A stretch of DNA of 64,000 bases. It comes from Butyrivibrio proteoclasticus P6B7. Its GTDB lineage: Bacteria > Bacillota > Clostridia > Lachnospirales > Lachnospiraceae. The DNA is taken from contig NZ_JHWL01000014.1 of the NCBI RefSeq assembly GCF_000622085.1, positions 37,939 through 101,938 of the forward strand, given 5' to 3'. The notes beneath the pieces were generated by a model, which was not told the origin of the DNA, searched no databases, and worked only from the letters and a program-made list of their open reading frames with translations. Shown here one piece after another: positions 9,102-18,282 of the stretch (its first letter is position 1; every line of letters begins with the position of its first letter). The position numbers were made by a program, and so were the translations under genes.

Positions 9102-9956
9102 TCATTCGCGCATTAGAGCTGCTTCATAGCAGTTATTCATAAGCATAGCGATGGTCATAGGACCAACTCCTCCAGGAACTGGAGTAATGGCCTTAACCTT
9201 GGATACGACGTTCTCATAGTCAACATCGCCGCAAAGCTTACCATCATCCATGCGGTTGATACCAACGTCAATGATAACCGCTCCCTCTTTTACCTGATGA
9301 GCCTTGATCATCTTAGGTCTTCCTACAGCAGCGATGATAACATCACTTTCAAGAAGCACCTGGTCAAGGTCCGCAGTCTTGGAGTGAGCCACTGTTACAG
9401 TAGCGTTCTCTCTAAGAAGCAAAAGAGCCATTGGCTTACCTACAATGTTGGATCTGCCCACCACAGTGCATCTCTTACCTGTAAGATCCAGGTCAGGTAC
9501 ACCTCTTTTAAGAAGCTGAATAACTCCAGCTGGAGTACAGGATACAAATCCTCTTTCTCCAATGCAAAGAGCTCCAACGTTCATAGGATGGAAACCATCT
9601 ACATCCTTGGATGGATCAATTCTGTCAATGACAGTCTTCTCATCTATATGCTTAGGTAAAGGCATCTGCACAAGAATTCCATCAACATCAGCTCTTTTAT
9701 TGAGCTCATCTATAAGCTCAAGGAGCTTATCCTGAGTAGTATCCTCAGGAAGCTCATAGGAAAGTGAGTTAAAGCCAACGTACTCACAGGCCTTCTTCTT
9801 GTTGCGTACATATACCTTAGATGCAGGATCCTCTCCTACAATTATAACAGCAAGAGTTACCTCTTTTCCTTTTTCTTTTAAAAGAGCTGTCTTTTCCCTG
9901 ATCTCATCCTTGATCTGCTGAGAAATAGCCTTACCATCTATTATTACTGCACTCAT
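9102..9956 (-). CDS. folD: bifunctional methylene-THF dehydrogenase / methenyl-THF cyclohydrolase FolD
   Basis: This 284-residue protein has the FolD signatures YVRNKKKACEYVGF (catalytic Lys), DVDGFHPMNVG, the NADP loop VVGRSNIVGKPMALLL and the C-terminal TPVPGGVGPMTIAMLM. It interconverts 5,10-methylene-, methenyl- and 10-formyl-THF. It lies immediately downstream of fhs, so formate ligation and one-carbon oxidation/reduction are encoded together. Length is typical. Confidence 0.97.
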   Translation of the reverse strand: MSAVIIDGKAISQQIKDEIREKTALLKEKGKEVTLAVIIVGEDPASKVYVRNKKKACEYVGFNSLSYELPEDTTQDKLLELIDELNKRADVDGILVQMPLPKHIDEKTVIDRIDPSKDVDGFHPMNVGALCIGERGFVSCTPAGVIQLLKRGVPDLDLTGKRCTVVGRSNIVGKPMALLLLRENATVTVAHSKTADLDQVLLESDVIIAAVGRPKMIKAHQVKEGAVIIDVGINRMDDGKLCGDVDYENVVSKVKAITPVPGGVGPMTIAMLMNNCYEAALMRE

Positions 9957-10023
9957 TTAATTCTCCAAACTAATTTAATAATTATATCGTGATATACGGA
10001 TTGGTCCGCTTTAACTCTAATGA

Positions 10024-11703
10024 TCAGAAGAGACCTGTGATCTTGCCGTTCTCATCCACATCAATATCATAAGCTGCTGGATGCTTAGGAAGTCCAGGCA
10101 TTGTCATGATTGATCCTGTAAGAGCAACTACAAAGCCGGCACCAGCTGATACGTATACTTCTCTAACTGAAAGTGTATAGCCTGTTGGTCTTCCAAGAAG
10201 TGTAGGATCATCAGAAAGTGAATACTGAGTCTTAGCCATACATACAGGGAGCTTACCAAAGCCCATTTCCTCGATCTTAGCAAGCTGCTTAGCTGCTGAT
10301 GGAGCAAAGTTAACACCATCTGCACCGTAGATCTTAGTAGCTACTGCCTCGATCTTATCCTTAAGTGGCATATCATCAGGATAGATTGGAGCATAGTGGC
10401 TCTCTTTATTCTCAAGGGTATTGATAACAGCCTTAGCAAGAGCCTCTCCACCTTCTCCGCCTTTAGCCCAAACTTCTGAAAGGGCGAAGTCGCAGTTTCT
10501 CTCTTCGCAGAACTGTCTTACATACTCTGTCTCTGCCTCAGTATCTGTAAGGAAGGCATTGAGAGTAACAACTACTGGAACACCATACTGCTGAATGTTC
10601 TCGATGTGCTTCTCAAGGTTAACGATACCCTTCTTAAGAGCCTCAAGATTCTCTTCTCCAAGATTCTTCTTGTCTACACCGCCATTGTACTTAAGAGCTC
10701 TGATAGTAGCCACAAGTACAACTGCATCTGGCTTAAGGCCAGCCATACGGCACTTGATATCAAGGAACTTCTCAGCTCCAAGGTCTGCACCAAAGCCTGC
10801 CTCTGTAACAGCGATATCTGCCATTCCAAGAGCTGTCTTAGTAGCACGAACTGAGTTACAACCATGAGCGATATTAGCAAATGGTCCACCATGTACAAAT
10901 ACAGGTGTGTGCTCAAGGGTCTGAACAAGGTTAGGCTTAATAGCATCCTTTAAAAGAGCTGCCATAGAGCCAACAGCGTGAAGGTCACCAGCTGTAACAG
11001 GCTCTCCATCTCTTGTGTAAGCTACGATAATTCTTGAAAGTCTGTCCTTAAGATCCTTCATATCATCTGCAAGGCAGAGAATAGCCATGATCTCAGAAGC
11101 AACTGTAATAACAAAGTGATCCTCTCTAGGAACACCGTCAGCCTTGGCTCCAAGACCTACAACGATGTTACGAAGAGCTCTGTCGTTCATATCTACAGCT
11201 CTTTTCCAAATGATCTGTCTTGTATCGATACCAAGCTCATTGCCCTGCTGAATATGATTATCAATAATAGCCGCAAGCAGGTTATTAGCAGCTGTGATAG
11301 CGTGGAAATCACCGGTAAAGTGAAGGTTAATATCTTCCATAGGAACAACCTGAGCGTATCCGCCGCCGGCAGCTCCACCCTTAATACCAAAGCAAGGTCC
11401 AAGGGAAGGCTCACGAAGTGCAATAACAGTCTTCTTACCAAGTCTGTTAAGGGCATCTCCAAGACCAATACTTGTTGTTGTCTTGCCTTCTCCGGCAGGT
11501 GTTGGGTTGATGGCAGTTACAAGAACAAGCTTGCCCTTATTCTTATTGTCTTCTGCCTTTTTAAGGAATTCTTCAGTCAGTTTAGCCTTATATTTGCCAT
11601 AGAATTCGAGATCATCCTCTGCAATGTCCATTCTTGCAGCAACGTCTCTAATGTGAAGCATTTTTGCTTCCTGTGCGATTTCAATGTCACTCTTTACAGC
11701 CAT
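10024..11703 (-). CDS. fhs: formate--tetrahydrofolate ligase
   Basis: The start ATG (11701-11703, [15 protein letters not shown]) follows GAGGAG and gives 559 residues, normal for the family; longer in-frame extensions lack a ribosome site. Visible motifs are the ATP-binding [34 protein letters not shown] and the C-terminal [15 protein letters not shown]. The enzyme makes 10-formyl-THF from formate, THF and ATP. It is followed by folD and preceded by ftsK with a 46-bp gap. Confidence 0.97.
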   Translation of the reverse strand: MAVKSDIEIAQEAKMLHIRDVAARMDIAEDDLEFYGKYKAKLTEEFLKKAEDNKNKGKLVLVTAINPTPAGEGKTTTSIGLGDALNRLGKKTVIALREPSLGPCFGIKGGAAGGGYAQVVPMEDINLHFTGDFHAITAANNLLAAIIDNHIQQGNELGIDTRQIIWKRAVDMNDRALRNIVVGLGAKADGVPREDHFVITVASEIMAILCLADDMKDLKDRLSRIIVAYTRDGEPVTAGDLHAVGSMAALLKDAIKPNLVQTLEHTPVFVHGGPFANIAHGCNSVRATKTALGMADIAVTEAGFGADLGAEKFLDIKCRMAGLKPDAVVLVATIRALKYNGGVDKKNLGEENLEALKKGIVNLEKHIENIQQYGVPVVVTLNAFLTDTEAETEYVRQFCEERNCDFALSEVWAKGGEGGEALAKAVINTLENKESHYAPIYPDDMPLKDKIEAVATKIYGADGVNFAPSAAKQLAKIEEMGFGKLPVCMAKTQYSLSDDPTLLGRPTGYTLSVREVYVSAGAGFVVALTGSIMTMPGLPKHPAAYDIDVDENGKITGLF

Positions 11704-11749
11704 TTCTACTCCTCTTCCGCGGCATCTCCCGCAACAAAACAATTAATTA

Positions 11750-14581
11750 CTACAAACCCAGATTATTAACCAGCTCATCAAATTCCGGTTTAGTCATAAG
11801 AATTTTTCTTGGCTTAGTGCCCTCCTCATCTCCAACTACGCCTGCCTCGCAGAGCTGATCCATGATCCTGGCCGCTCTGTTAAAGCCAATCTTAAAGGCG
11901 CGCTGAAGCATACCTATAGATGCTTTATCTTTTTCTATGATGATGTTACCTGCATCAACGAAATATTCGTCTCTTGCAGAATCTGAGTCTCCCATTGAAG
12001 ATCCTGAACCGGACTGAGTCTGAAGGTTCTTGATCTGTTCCTCAATTTCCTGGCTATAAGTTGATACAGTGCCCTGCTTACGAAGGAAATCAGTAACCTC
12101 CTGAACTTCCTTATCTGAAACAAAGGCGCCCTGTACTCTGGCGGGCTTGGTGTAGCCTTGTGGGTAAAAGAGCATATCTCCTTTACCAAGAAGCTTCTCA
12201 GCACCGGTAATATCAAGGATTGTTCTTGAATCAACACCACTGGATACCGCGAATGCTATTCTACTAGGCATATTGGCCTTAATAAGACCAGTAATAACGT
12301 CAACTGAAGGTCTCTGAGTAGCAATGATAAGATGAATACCTGCAGCACGGGCAAGCTGAGTAAGTCTGCAGATAGCATCCTCAACCTCAGAGGCTGATAC
12401 CATCATAAGGTCCGCAAGCTCATCTACGATAACAACGATCTGAGGCATTACTGTCATATCGTCATCAGAAGAAGCCTCTGCCATCTTGTTATAGCCCTTA
12501 AGGTCACGTACTCCTGCGTCGGCAAACTTCTTATATCTGTTGGTCATCTCGGCAACAGCCCAGTTAAGAGCAGCTGCAGCCTTCTTAGGATCAGTAACTA
12601 CAGGGATCATAAGATGTGGAATGCCGTTGTAAACACTAAGCTCTACAATCTTAGGATCGATCATGATCATCTGAACCTCTTCAGGCTTGGACTTATATAT
12701 AAGGCTCATGATGATAGTATTGATGCAGACAGACTTACCAGATCCTGTAGCACCAGCAATAAGAAGGTGTGGCATCTTGGCAATATCTGTAACTACAGTC
12801 TTTCCTGCAATATCTTTACCTACTGCAAAGGCAAGCTTGGATGAGAAGTTCTTGTATTCGCTGGATTCAAGAAGGTCACGGAGCTTAACAGCTGTGTTCT
12901 CCTTATTAGGAACCTCAATACCTACAGCGGCCTTACCAGGAATAGGTGCCTCTATTCTGATATCGCTGGCGGCAAGGTTCATCTTAATATCATCAGAAAG
13001 ATTAACGATCTTACTGACTCTGACTCCCGCCTCAGGCTGAAGCTCAAATCTTGTTACAGCAGGGCCCTGACTAATGTCCGTTACAGTGGCATTAACTCCA
13101 AAGGTTGCAAGAATATCCTGAAGTTTAAGGGCTGTCTCCTTGAGCTGCTTGGCAGAATCTGCATTCTTGTTCTTGGTACCCTTTTCCAAAAGACTGATAG
13201 GTGGGAATACATATTTCTTAGGTATCTGTCTTTTATGCTCTTCAATGCTCTTCTCAAGACCAGGACTTGTGGTGACAGGTCTGTTTGAAGAGGATAAAGA
13301 ATCAAGTGTAGAGCTGGATGATGCATTCTGGCTAATCTGAGTAGCCTTGTTAGAGGATGGTCCAATATGATCCTGAGCATGAACTACATAATCACCATTC
13401 ATGCCATTTCCAAGGTGCTCAGCGTGAACTGGCACATCTGGAAGGATATCCTCTTCATCTCTTGATGAATCCTTAGCCACAAGCTTATTCCAGGACTTGT
13501 TAAGCTCTTCAACGTTGTTACCGGTGGAAATCACTGGCTGCTCCTCACGAACAGGCTCAGAATAATCCTCTTCCTCCTCATCTTCAATGTCATCATTCAT
13601 GCCATGAATCCTAGGAGAAGTCACGAATACTCTCTGACCATCAGGCTCAACGTCTGTCTCTATCTTCTTGTTAAGAACGATCTCGTGAATATCATCAGAA
13701 ATATCCTCATCCGGGATAAATACGTTCTTGGCTTCATCCCCTGTGTGAATCTTGATCTGATGTGTATCATCGCTTTCCTCATCCTCCTTGGAAAGCTCCG
13801 TATCTATCATTACGCCGCTAACCTTCTTCTCCATTCGAAGGATCTTTTCATCCTCCTTCTGTTCCAGAAGAAGACGCTTCTCTTCCTCGATCTCAGCCCT
13901 TCTCTGTTCCATTTTCTCTCTATGTCTCTCGGCATAGTCTCTTAAATTGGCTGAATCCTCTCTTGTTCTCTCAATAATCTTCTTACCGCCCTTTTTAAGA
14001 CCACCAACAAAAGAGTGCTCAGTAAATACTACAAGTGAGGCAATTCCTACAAGGAGGAGCAAAAGAGCTGTTCCTGCCAGGGAAAGATACTTGTAGCTAA
14101 GGTAAGCAAAGCTTCCTCCAAAGGCACCACCACCATTACGAGCAACCTTGCAGGCATTATAGATGTTAAACAGATTGTAAGCCTCCATTGTCTGGACTCT
14201 GCCTGCTAAAAGCTCTGCAATTATTCCAATGATAAGAAAGATGATAATACCGGATACAATCTTACGGATTGCTGCATTAGATGCAAAGTTGGCTATAGCT
14301 ATAACCACAGAAAGAAGCGCCACGATAGGCGCAATATAGGCTGTAATGCCAAAAAGACCAAATAAAACCGAACTTAGGAAATTGCCGAATTTACCGCAAA
14401 GACCAAAATTGCAAAGAAAGAGAAACACAGTAACTGCGATTACTGCAATAACTATAATCTCGCTTCTAAGAGAATAATCAAATGTAGAATCATCTGGTCT
14501 TGGGCTGCGAGGAGCCTTGGACCTGGTCTGACTCTTCCCTTTTGATTTAGATGATGATCGTCCCCTACTTGATGCTGCCAT
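11750..14581 (-). CDS. ftsK: DNA translocase FtsK/SpoIIIE
   Basis: This 943-residue protein has four or five N-terminal transmembrane helices (~residues 38-185) and a long acidic linker (~215-440). The RecA-like motor carries Walker A GATGSGKSVCIN and Walker B VIVDELADLMM. The C-terminal winged-helix gamma domain contains LQRAFKIGFNRAARIMDQL, which reads polar DNA sequences. It pumps chromosomal DNA through the septum during division or sporulation. The basic Ser/Arg/Lys N-terminus before the first helix is usual. It begins divergently from the plus-strand gene at 14747. Confidence 0.96.
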   Translation of the reverse strand: MAASSRGRSSSKSKGKSQTRSKAPRSPRPDDSTFDYSLRSEIIVIAVIAVTVFLFLCNFGLCGKFGNFLSSVLFGLFGITAYIAPIVALLSVVIAIANFASNAAIRKIVSGIIIFLIIGIIAELLAGRVQTMEAYNLFNIYNACKVARNGGGAFGGSFAYLSYKYLSLAGTALLLLLVGIASLVVFTEHSFVGGLKKGGKKIIERTREDSANLRDYAERHREKMEQRRAEIEEEKRLLLEQKEDEKILRMEKKVSGVMIDTELSKEDEESDDTHQIKIHTGDEAKNVFIPDEDISDDIHEIVLNKKIETDVEPDGQRVFVTSPRIHGMNDDIEDEEEEDYSEPVREEQPVISTGNNVEELNKSWNKLVAKDSSRDEEDILPDVPVHAEHLGNGMNGDYVVHAQDHIGPSSNKATQISQNASSSSTLDSLSSSNRPVTTSPGLEKSIEEHKRQIPKKYVFPPISLLEKGTKNKNADSAKQLKETALKLQDILATFGVNATVTDISQGPAVTRFELQPEAGVRVSKIVNLSDDIKMNLAASDIRIEAPIPGKAAVGIEVPNKENTAVKLRDLLESSEYKNFSSKLAFAVGKDIAGKTVVTDIAKMPHLLIAGATGSGKSVCINTIIMSLIYKSKPEEVQMIMIDPKIVELSVYNGIPHLMIPVVTDPKKAAAALNWAVAEMTNRYKKFADAGVRDLKGYNKMAEASSDDDMTVMPQIVVIVDELADLMMVSASEVEDAICRLTQLARAAGIHLIIATQRPSVDVITGLIKANMPSRIAFAVSSGVDSRTILDITGAEKLLGKGDMLFYPQGYTKPARVQGAFVSDKEVQEVTDFLRKQGTVSTYSQEIEEQIKNLQTQSGSGSSMGDSDSARDEYFVDAGNIIIEKDKASIGMLQRAFKIGFNRAARIMDQLCEAGVVGDEEGTKPRKILMTKPEFDELVNNLGL

Positions 14582-14746
14582 TTATTTCCCCATAAACAAA
14601 ACTATTATCTAAATTTCGTCTGAATGTAGTAAAATTCAATAACTATCCTATAAACAGACCCTAAACAGTATACCATTTTTAAGTGCTTTATGCTATACTA
14701 ACAACTGATTTTAAAAGTAACGTGTTTATTTCAAAAGGAGACAATA
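14582..14746. promoter_or_regulatory. divergent promoter region between ftsK and the plus-strand gene
   Basis: This is the only divergent intergenic region seen. On the plus strand a TATACT -10-like box lies at 14694-14699, with an AT-rich upstream stretch and no clear -35, and AAAGGAG lies 7 bp before the ATG at 14747. ftsK, on the minus strand, has an AT-rich leader with a TAGATAAT-like box. The assignments rest on box resemblance only. Confidence 0.4.
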
Positions 14747-15316
14747 ATGGAATTTAAGCAGGAATTAGAGACTGGCTCTTTTAAAATTGTCAGTAATTCA
14801 GAATCAGCGCTTAAGATCAGAGAAGTTGCTGAGAAGTGCAGACTTGTTAAGTCTGACACTGGCGTAAAGGTAGAGCTTGCTTATACAGGCCCTCACGCCA
14901 GCAAATATATGCAGTATTTAGAGAAACACAAGGATGAGCTTACCAAGTACCTCCTCAACCCAGATGAGGCTACTTTATTCGAGTGGATGGAGACATCTCA
15001 CCAGACTCCAACTTCTCTTAAGAAGCACGAGAAGGAAAAGCTTATCCTCTATGTTAACTTTGATCCAGATTCACGTATCATGTTAACAGGTATCGCAGAT
15101 GAGAACATCACATTAAAGCTTGGTGCACCACTTATGGAGCTCAATATCGATGATCTTTCCCGCGACCAGTTCAAGCTCAGGATTTATGATATGCTTCTTC
15201 TTGCAGATGAGATTGCTGTACTTATGGGCAACGTTGATCTTCGCAAGATGGCTAATATCCAGATTGTTAAGACTTATCTTACAGAGATCTATGACAAGTT
15301 CCACGAGAATCCATAA
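14747..15316 (+). CDS. conserved-looking cytoplasmic protein of unknown function
   Basis: This 189-residue protein begins MEFKQELETGSF behind AAAGGAG and ends HENP. It has no signal peptide or membrane segment. Composition is mixed alpha/beta with a Lys/Glu-rich middle; there are no cysteines likely to bind metal and no nucleotide-binding loop. I do not recognise the family. It is the only clear plus-strand gene in the window, with its own promoter region and a strong terminator shared with proB. It is therefore a stand-alone transcript. Confidence 0.75.
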   Translation: MEFKQELETGSFKIVSNSESALKIREVAEKCRLVKSDTGVKVELAYTGPHASKYMQYLEKHKDELTKYLLNPDEATLFEWMETSHQTPTSLKKHEKEKLILYVNFDPDSRIMLTGIADENITLKLGAPLMELNIDDLSRDQFKLRIYDMLLLADEIAVLMGNVDLRKMANIQIVKTYLTEIYDKFHENP

Positions 15317-15346
15317 TCTCTAAATTGATATATTTCAAGCATAATA

Positions 15347-15374
15347 AAAGCAAGGGTTTAACTACCCTTGCTTT
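15347..15374. terminator. bidirectional terminator between the 14747 gene and proB
   Basis: AAAGCAAGGGT pairs with ACCCTTTGC-type sequence ACCCTTGCTTT over 11 bp with a 6-nt loop. T-runs follow on the plus strand and A-runs precede, so it works for both convergent genes. Confidence 0.9.
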
Positions 15375-15381
15375 TTATATT

Positions 15382-16182
15382 TCATATTTCTTTTGCCACA
15401 AATAATGTGCCAACCTTCTTCTTATCAATGATGTCATAAAGCATCTCAGGATGCTTACCATTAGTGATCAGCACGTCAATTCCGTTCTTGGTTGCAAGTT
15501 CAGCAGCCTCAAGCTTGGTGATCATGCCGCCTGTTCCTCTGTTAGAGCCAGATCCGGATGCAACTCCCTTAAGCTCATCTGTGATCTCTTCTACCCTGCT
15601 GATAAGTTTGGCACTTGGATCACTACTTGGATTGCCATCATAGAGTCCATCGATATCTGAAAAGATAATAAGCTTGCAGGCATTGCAGAACACTGCAACA
15701 AGGGCTGAAAGCATATCATTATCTGAGAATAATTTCTTTTCTGATTCAATCTCTGCATGGCTGACAGAGTCGTTCTCATTAACAATAGGAATGATATGAT
15801 TCTCTAAAAGAGCATCGAAGGTATTCTTAAGGTTCTCGCTTCTGACTTGATCTGTAAGATCATCATTATCAAGAAGGATCTGTCCCACCATTCTGTTGTA
15901 CTCACCAAAGAACTTATCATACAGATGCATGAGCTCTGTCTGACCAACAGATGCGGCAGCCTGCTTCATCTTGATTTCTTTAGGCTTTTGAGCAAGTCTC
16001 ATCTTGTTAGCACCAACGGCAATGGCTCCAGATGATACCAGCACCAGGTCATAGCCCATATTCTCAGCTCCTGCCAAAGCTCTGCAGAGGTGATCCATGG
16101 TCCTGATGTCGATGTTACCGTTCTCATCAGTTAATGTAGATGTTCCAACCTTAACAACAATCCTTTTCTTACTGACACTCAT
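15382..16182 (-). CDS. proB: glutamate 5-kinase
   Basis: This 266-residue protein has the amino-acid-kinase fold motifs VVKVGTSTLTDENG at the N-terminus, LVSSGAIAVGANKM, NENDSVSH and the C-terminal SNRGTGGMITKLEAAELAT. It phosphorylates glutamate in the first step of proline synthesis. The C-terminal PUA domain found in E. coli ProB is absent, as in many Firmicute forms. No proA is adjacent in the window. Confidence 0.93.
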   Translation of the reverse strand: MSVSKKRIVVKVGTSTLTDENGNIDIRTMDHLCRALAGAENMGYDLVLVSSGAIAVGANKMRLAQKPKEIKMKQAAASVGQTELMHLYDKFFGEYNRMVGQILLDNDDLTDQVRSENLKNTFDALLENHIIPIVNENDSVSHAEIESEKKLFSDNDMLSALVAVFCNACKLIIFSDIDGLYDGNPSSDPSAKLISRVEEITDELKGVASGSGSNRGTGGMITKLEAAELATKNGIDVLITNGKHPEMLYDIIDKKKVGTLFVAKEI

Positions 16183-16275
16183 AATATTCTCCCCACGTTA
16201 TAAACCTGTCTATGACAGTTCTTTTACCTCATAAAGGTCCGTTAATATGAATGATAGCCAAGTTTAAGACATAAA

Positions 16276-18261
16276 TCAATCATAAAATGGCGTAATTCCA
16301 AGCTCAGTTATATCGTCGCAGTTAATGATGTATATGTCATCATTAACAATATAGTCTACCCACATAGAGAAATTGTAGTACATGACTGGATATTGCCCAT
16401 CTATATTCTCAGGCCCTGCATCACTTAAAATAAGGCCTAAATATTCCGCAAACTCGTCCTCAGTACAAGGAAGCATTGTTGTCTCAATAAGGAAATAATG
16501 GCCTGACCCCTCACGGGTCTCAATGGCAACCTGTGCATGCCCTGGTGGAAGTATTATAAAGGTCTTAAAGCCGGCATTTTTAAACAGGCTGGCGATAACC
16601 AGGGTTGTCTCAATACAAAGACCACTCTTGCTTTCAAGGACCTCCTCCGGAAGAAGAATGTGCTGACTCTTTCCATCAATGGAAAAGCCGTCCATGTTAT
16701 AACGAACGCCGCTATCTGATAGAGCCATCATTGCAGCAGTTGCGTAAAAATATCCATCAGTAATATCATCGAATACTTCTGGCGCCTCTGCAGAGAATGA
16801 ATCCATATCACCGCCGGTGATCAGAGCCAGCTCTTCTTCCGCTGCCGCCTTAAGGTCATAGATTGCATCAGCTTCTGGTGTCATGAAGCAAAGAATATTG
16901 TCTTTGTTAATAAATCCAAATTCATTGTCTTCCCAGTTAAAATCATTCTTACTTGCAACATGCACTGGGAATGTCTGAACATCAATCAGTGTACCATCTG
17001 TTTCTGTAAGAGCAATGCTAATCTGCGCGTCTCTTGCTACATCGATATTAGAATCCATCAAGTCTGGTAGTGGCTTAATTGCATAAAGTCCAAGAGAATC
17101 AGAAACATGTAAGGTCTCTTTATACTTTTCTGTAAGACCGTTTATCTGGCACTCAACCACAACATCTTTTTCCCCGGATATGCATCCTATCTGAACGCGG
17201 ACGAAATACCTGTAGGAATTATATAAAGATGGATATATGGTCGAAATTGTGTCGTACTCAAATTGTAAATCATTCTTGCCTACGTTCTTAAACTCATAGG
17301 CTGCGATATCGCTTGGATCAGTCATTTCAAAAACAACCTTGAACTCCTGATAAATAGCATAGGCTCTATCTCTTTGCTGAATGTAGAAGGAAACCTGATC
17401 CTCAATTGAATTATAGTAGTACTCCATACTGGAATTCATATCAGTCCAAATATGATTAAAACGGTTAATTGAGCCGTAGAAATCAAGGACATTATTATTG
17501 TTCCATGAATCCTTCATATAGGAGATACAGTTATCTGTTAGATCAAGGCTCTGTCCAAGCTGGTCATGCTCTAATCTAAAGAATGGAGGAATTACCTTAA
17601 TGCCTTCATAAGCTTCTCTTAAATCAGTACTAAAGGTTTCAAGATAATTAAAATGATCATCGATAGTAAGCTCATCACTATCTTCTTCCTCTTTAGCCGC
17701 CGCCTCAACATTAGAAAGGCTTCTGACATAGGTGTTGGCATCTCTGCTGTTCCTGTAAGACATGTACATAAGGGTGTACATCTCTTCCGCCGCTTGCTGA
17801 ACATTCTCTGGAAGGCCATCTATCTGATAGAACTTGGTGCGATATTCCTGTAATGCGTCTGTAGCCGCAGTAATGTCAGTCTCCACGCCGCCAATTGGGT
17901 AGTTATGAATATAATCTGCAGTCTCAACTACAAGGGCTTTTAGATTGCTCATTGCAACGCTTACCGCAGCATCATTGAGCTTTTTAGGGCTATCTGAAAT
18001 GGGTAAGAGGTCATTTCTTTTTGCAAATCCCCAGCCTTTATAGCCGCCAAAGCCTATGGCTAAAACAAGCACCAAAACAAGAGCTGTCTTAAGCAGCCCG
18101 TGTTTCTTTTTACGCTTTTTCTTTATGTGGTTGTTATTTGATACTGTGGCATTTGTATATATGCCACCCTGAGAACTGGCAATAGCCTCAATATTACCTT
18201 CGCAGTGAGGGCATATAGAAGCTGTGTCATTTATCTCATTTCCACAATAAGGGCAAAACAT
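16276..18261 (-). CDS. zinc-ribbon membrane protein with transglutaminase-like domain (array copy 4 in transcription order)
   Basis: This 661-residue protein begins with a zinc ribbon (CPYCGNEINDTASICPHC), followed by a Lys-rich stretch (HIKKKRKKKHGLL) and one transmembrane helix (~55-72). A long helical region, a beta-rich region and a C-terminal domain follow. The C-terminal domain contains SGLCIETTLVIASLF (Cys ~549), PPGHAQVAIET (His ~575) and FLIETT. This resembles a transglutaminase/cysteine-peptidase triad of Cys, His and an acidic residue. The ribbon would be cytosolic and the enzyme-like domain outside. It is the last of four tandem paralogues. Substrate and activity are unknown. Confidence 0.75.
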   Translation of the reverse strand: MFCPYCGNEINDTASICPHCEGNIEAIASSQGGIYTNATVSNNNHIKKKRKKKHGLLKTALVLVLVLAIGFGGYKGWGFAKRNDLLPISDSPKKLNDAAVSVAMSNLKALVVETADYIHNYPIGGVETDITAATDALQEYRTKFYQIDGLPENVQQAAEEMYTLMYMSYRNSRDANTYVRSLSNVEAAAKEEEDSDELTIDDHFNYLETFSTDLREAYEGIKVIPPFFRLEHDQLGQSLDLTDNCISYMKDSWNNNNVLDFYGSINRFNHIWTDMNSSMEYYYNSIEDQVSFYIQQRDRAYAIYQEFKVVFEMTDPSDIAAYEFKNVGKNDLQFEYDTISTIYPSLYNSYRYFVRVQIGCISGEKDVVVECQINGLTEKYKETLHVSDSLGLYAIKPLPDLMDSNIDVARDAQISIALTETDGTLIDVQTFPVHVASKNDFNWEDNEFGFINKDNILCFMTPEADAIYDLKAAAEEELALITGGDMDSFSAEAPEVFDDITDGYFYATAAMMALSDSGVRYNMDGFSIDGKSQHILLPEEVLESKSGLCIETTLVIASLFKNAGFKTFIILPPGHAQVAIETREGSGHYFLIETTMLPCTEDEFAEYLGLILSDAGPENIDGQYPVMYYNFSMWVDYIVNDDIYIINCDDITELGITPFYD

Positions 18262-18282
18262 TTCTAATACTTTTACTCCAAA

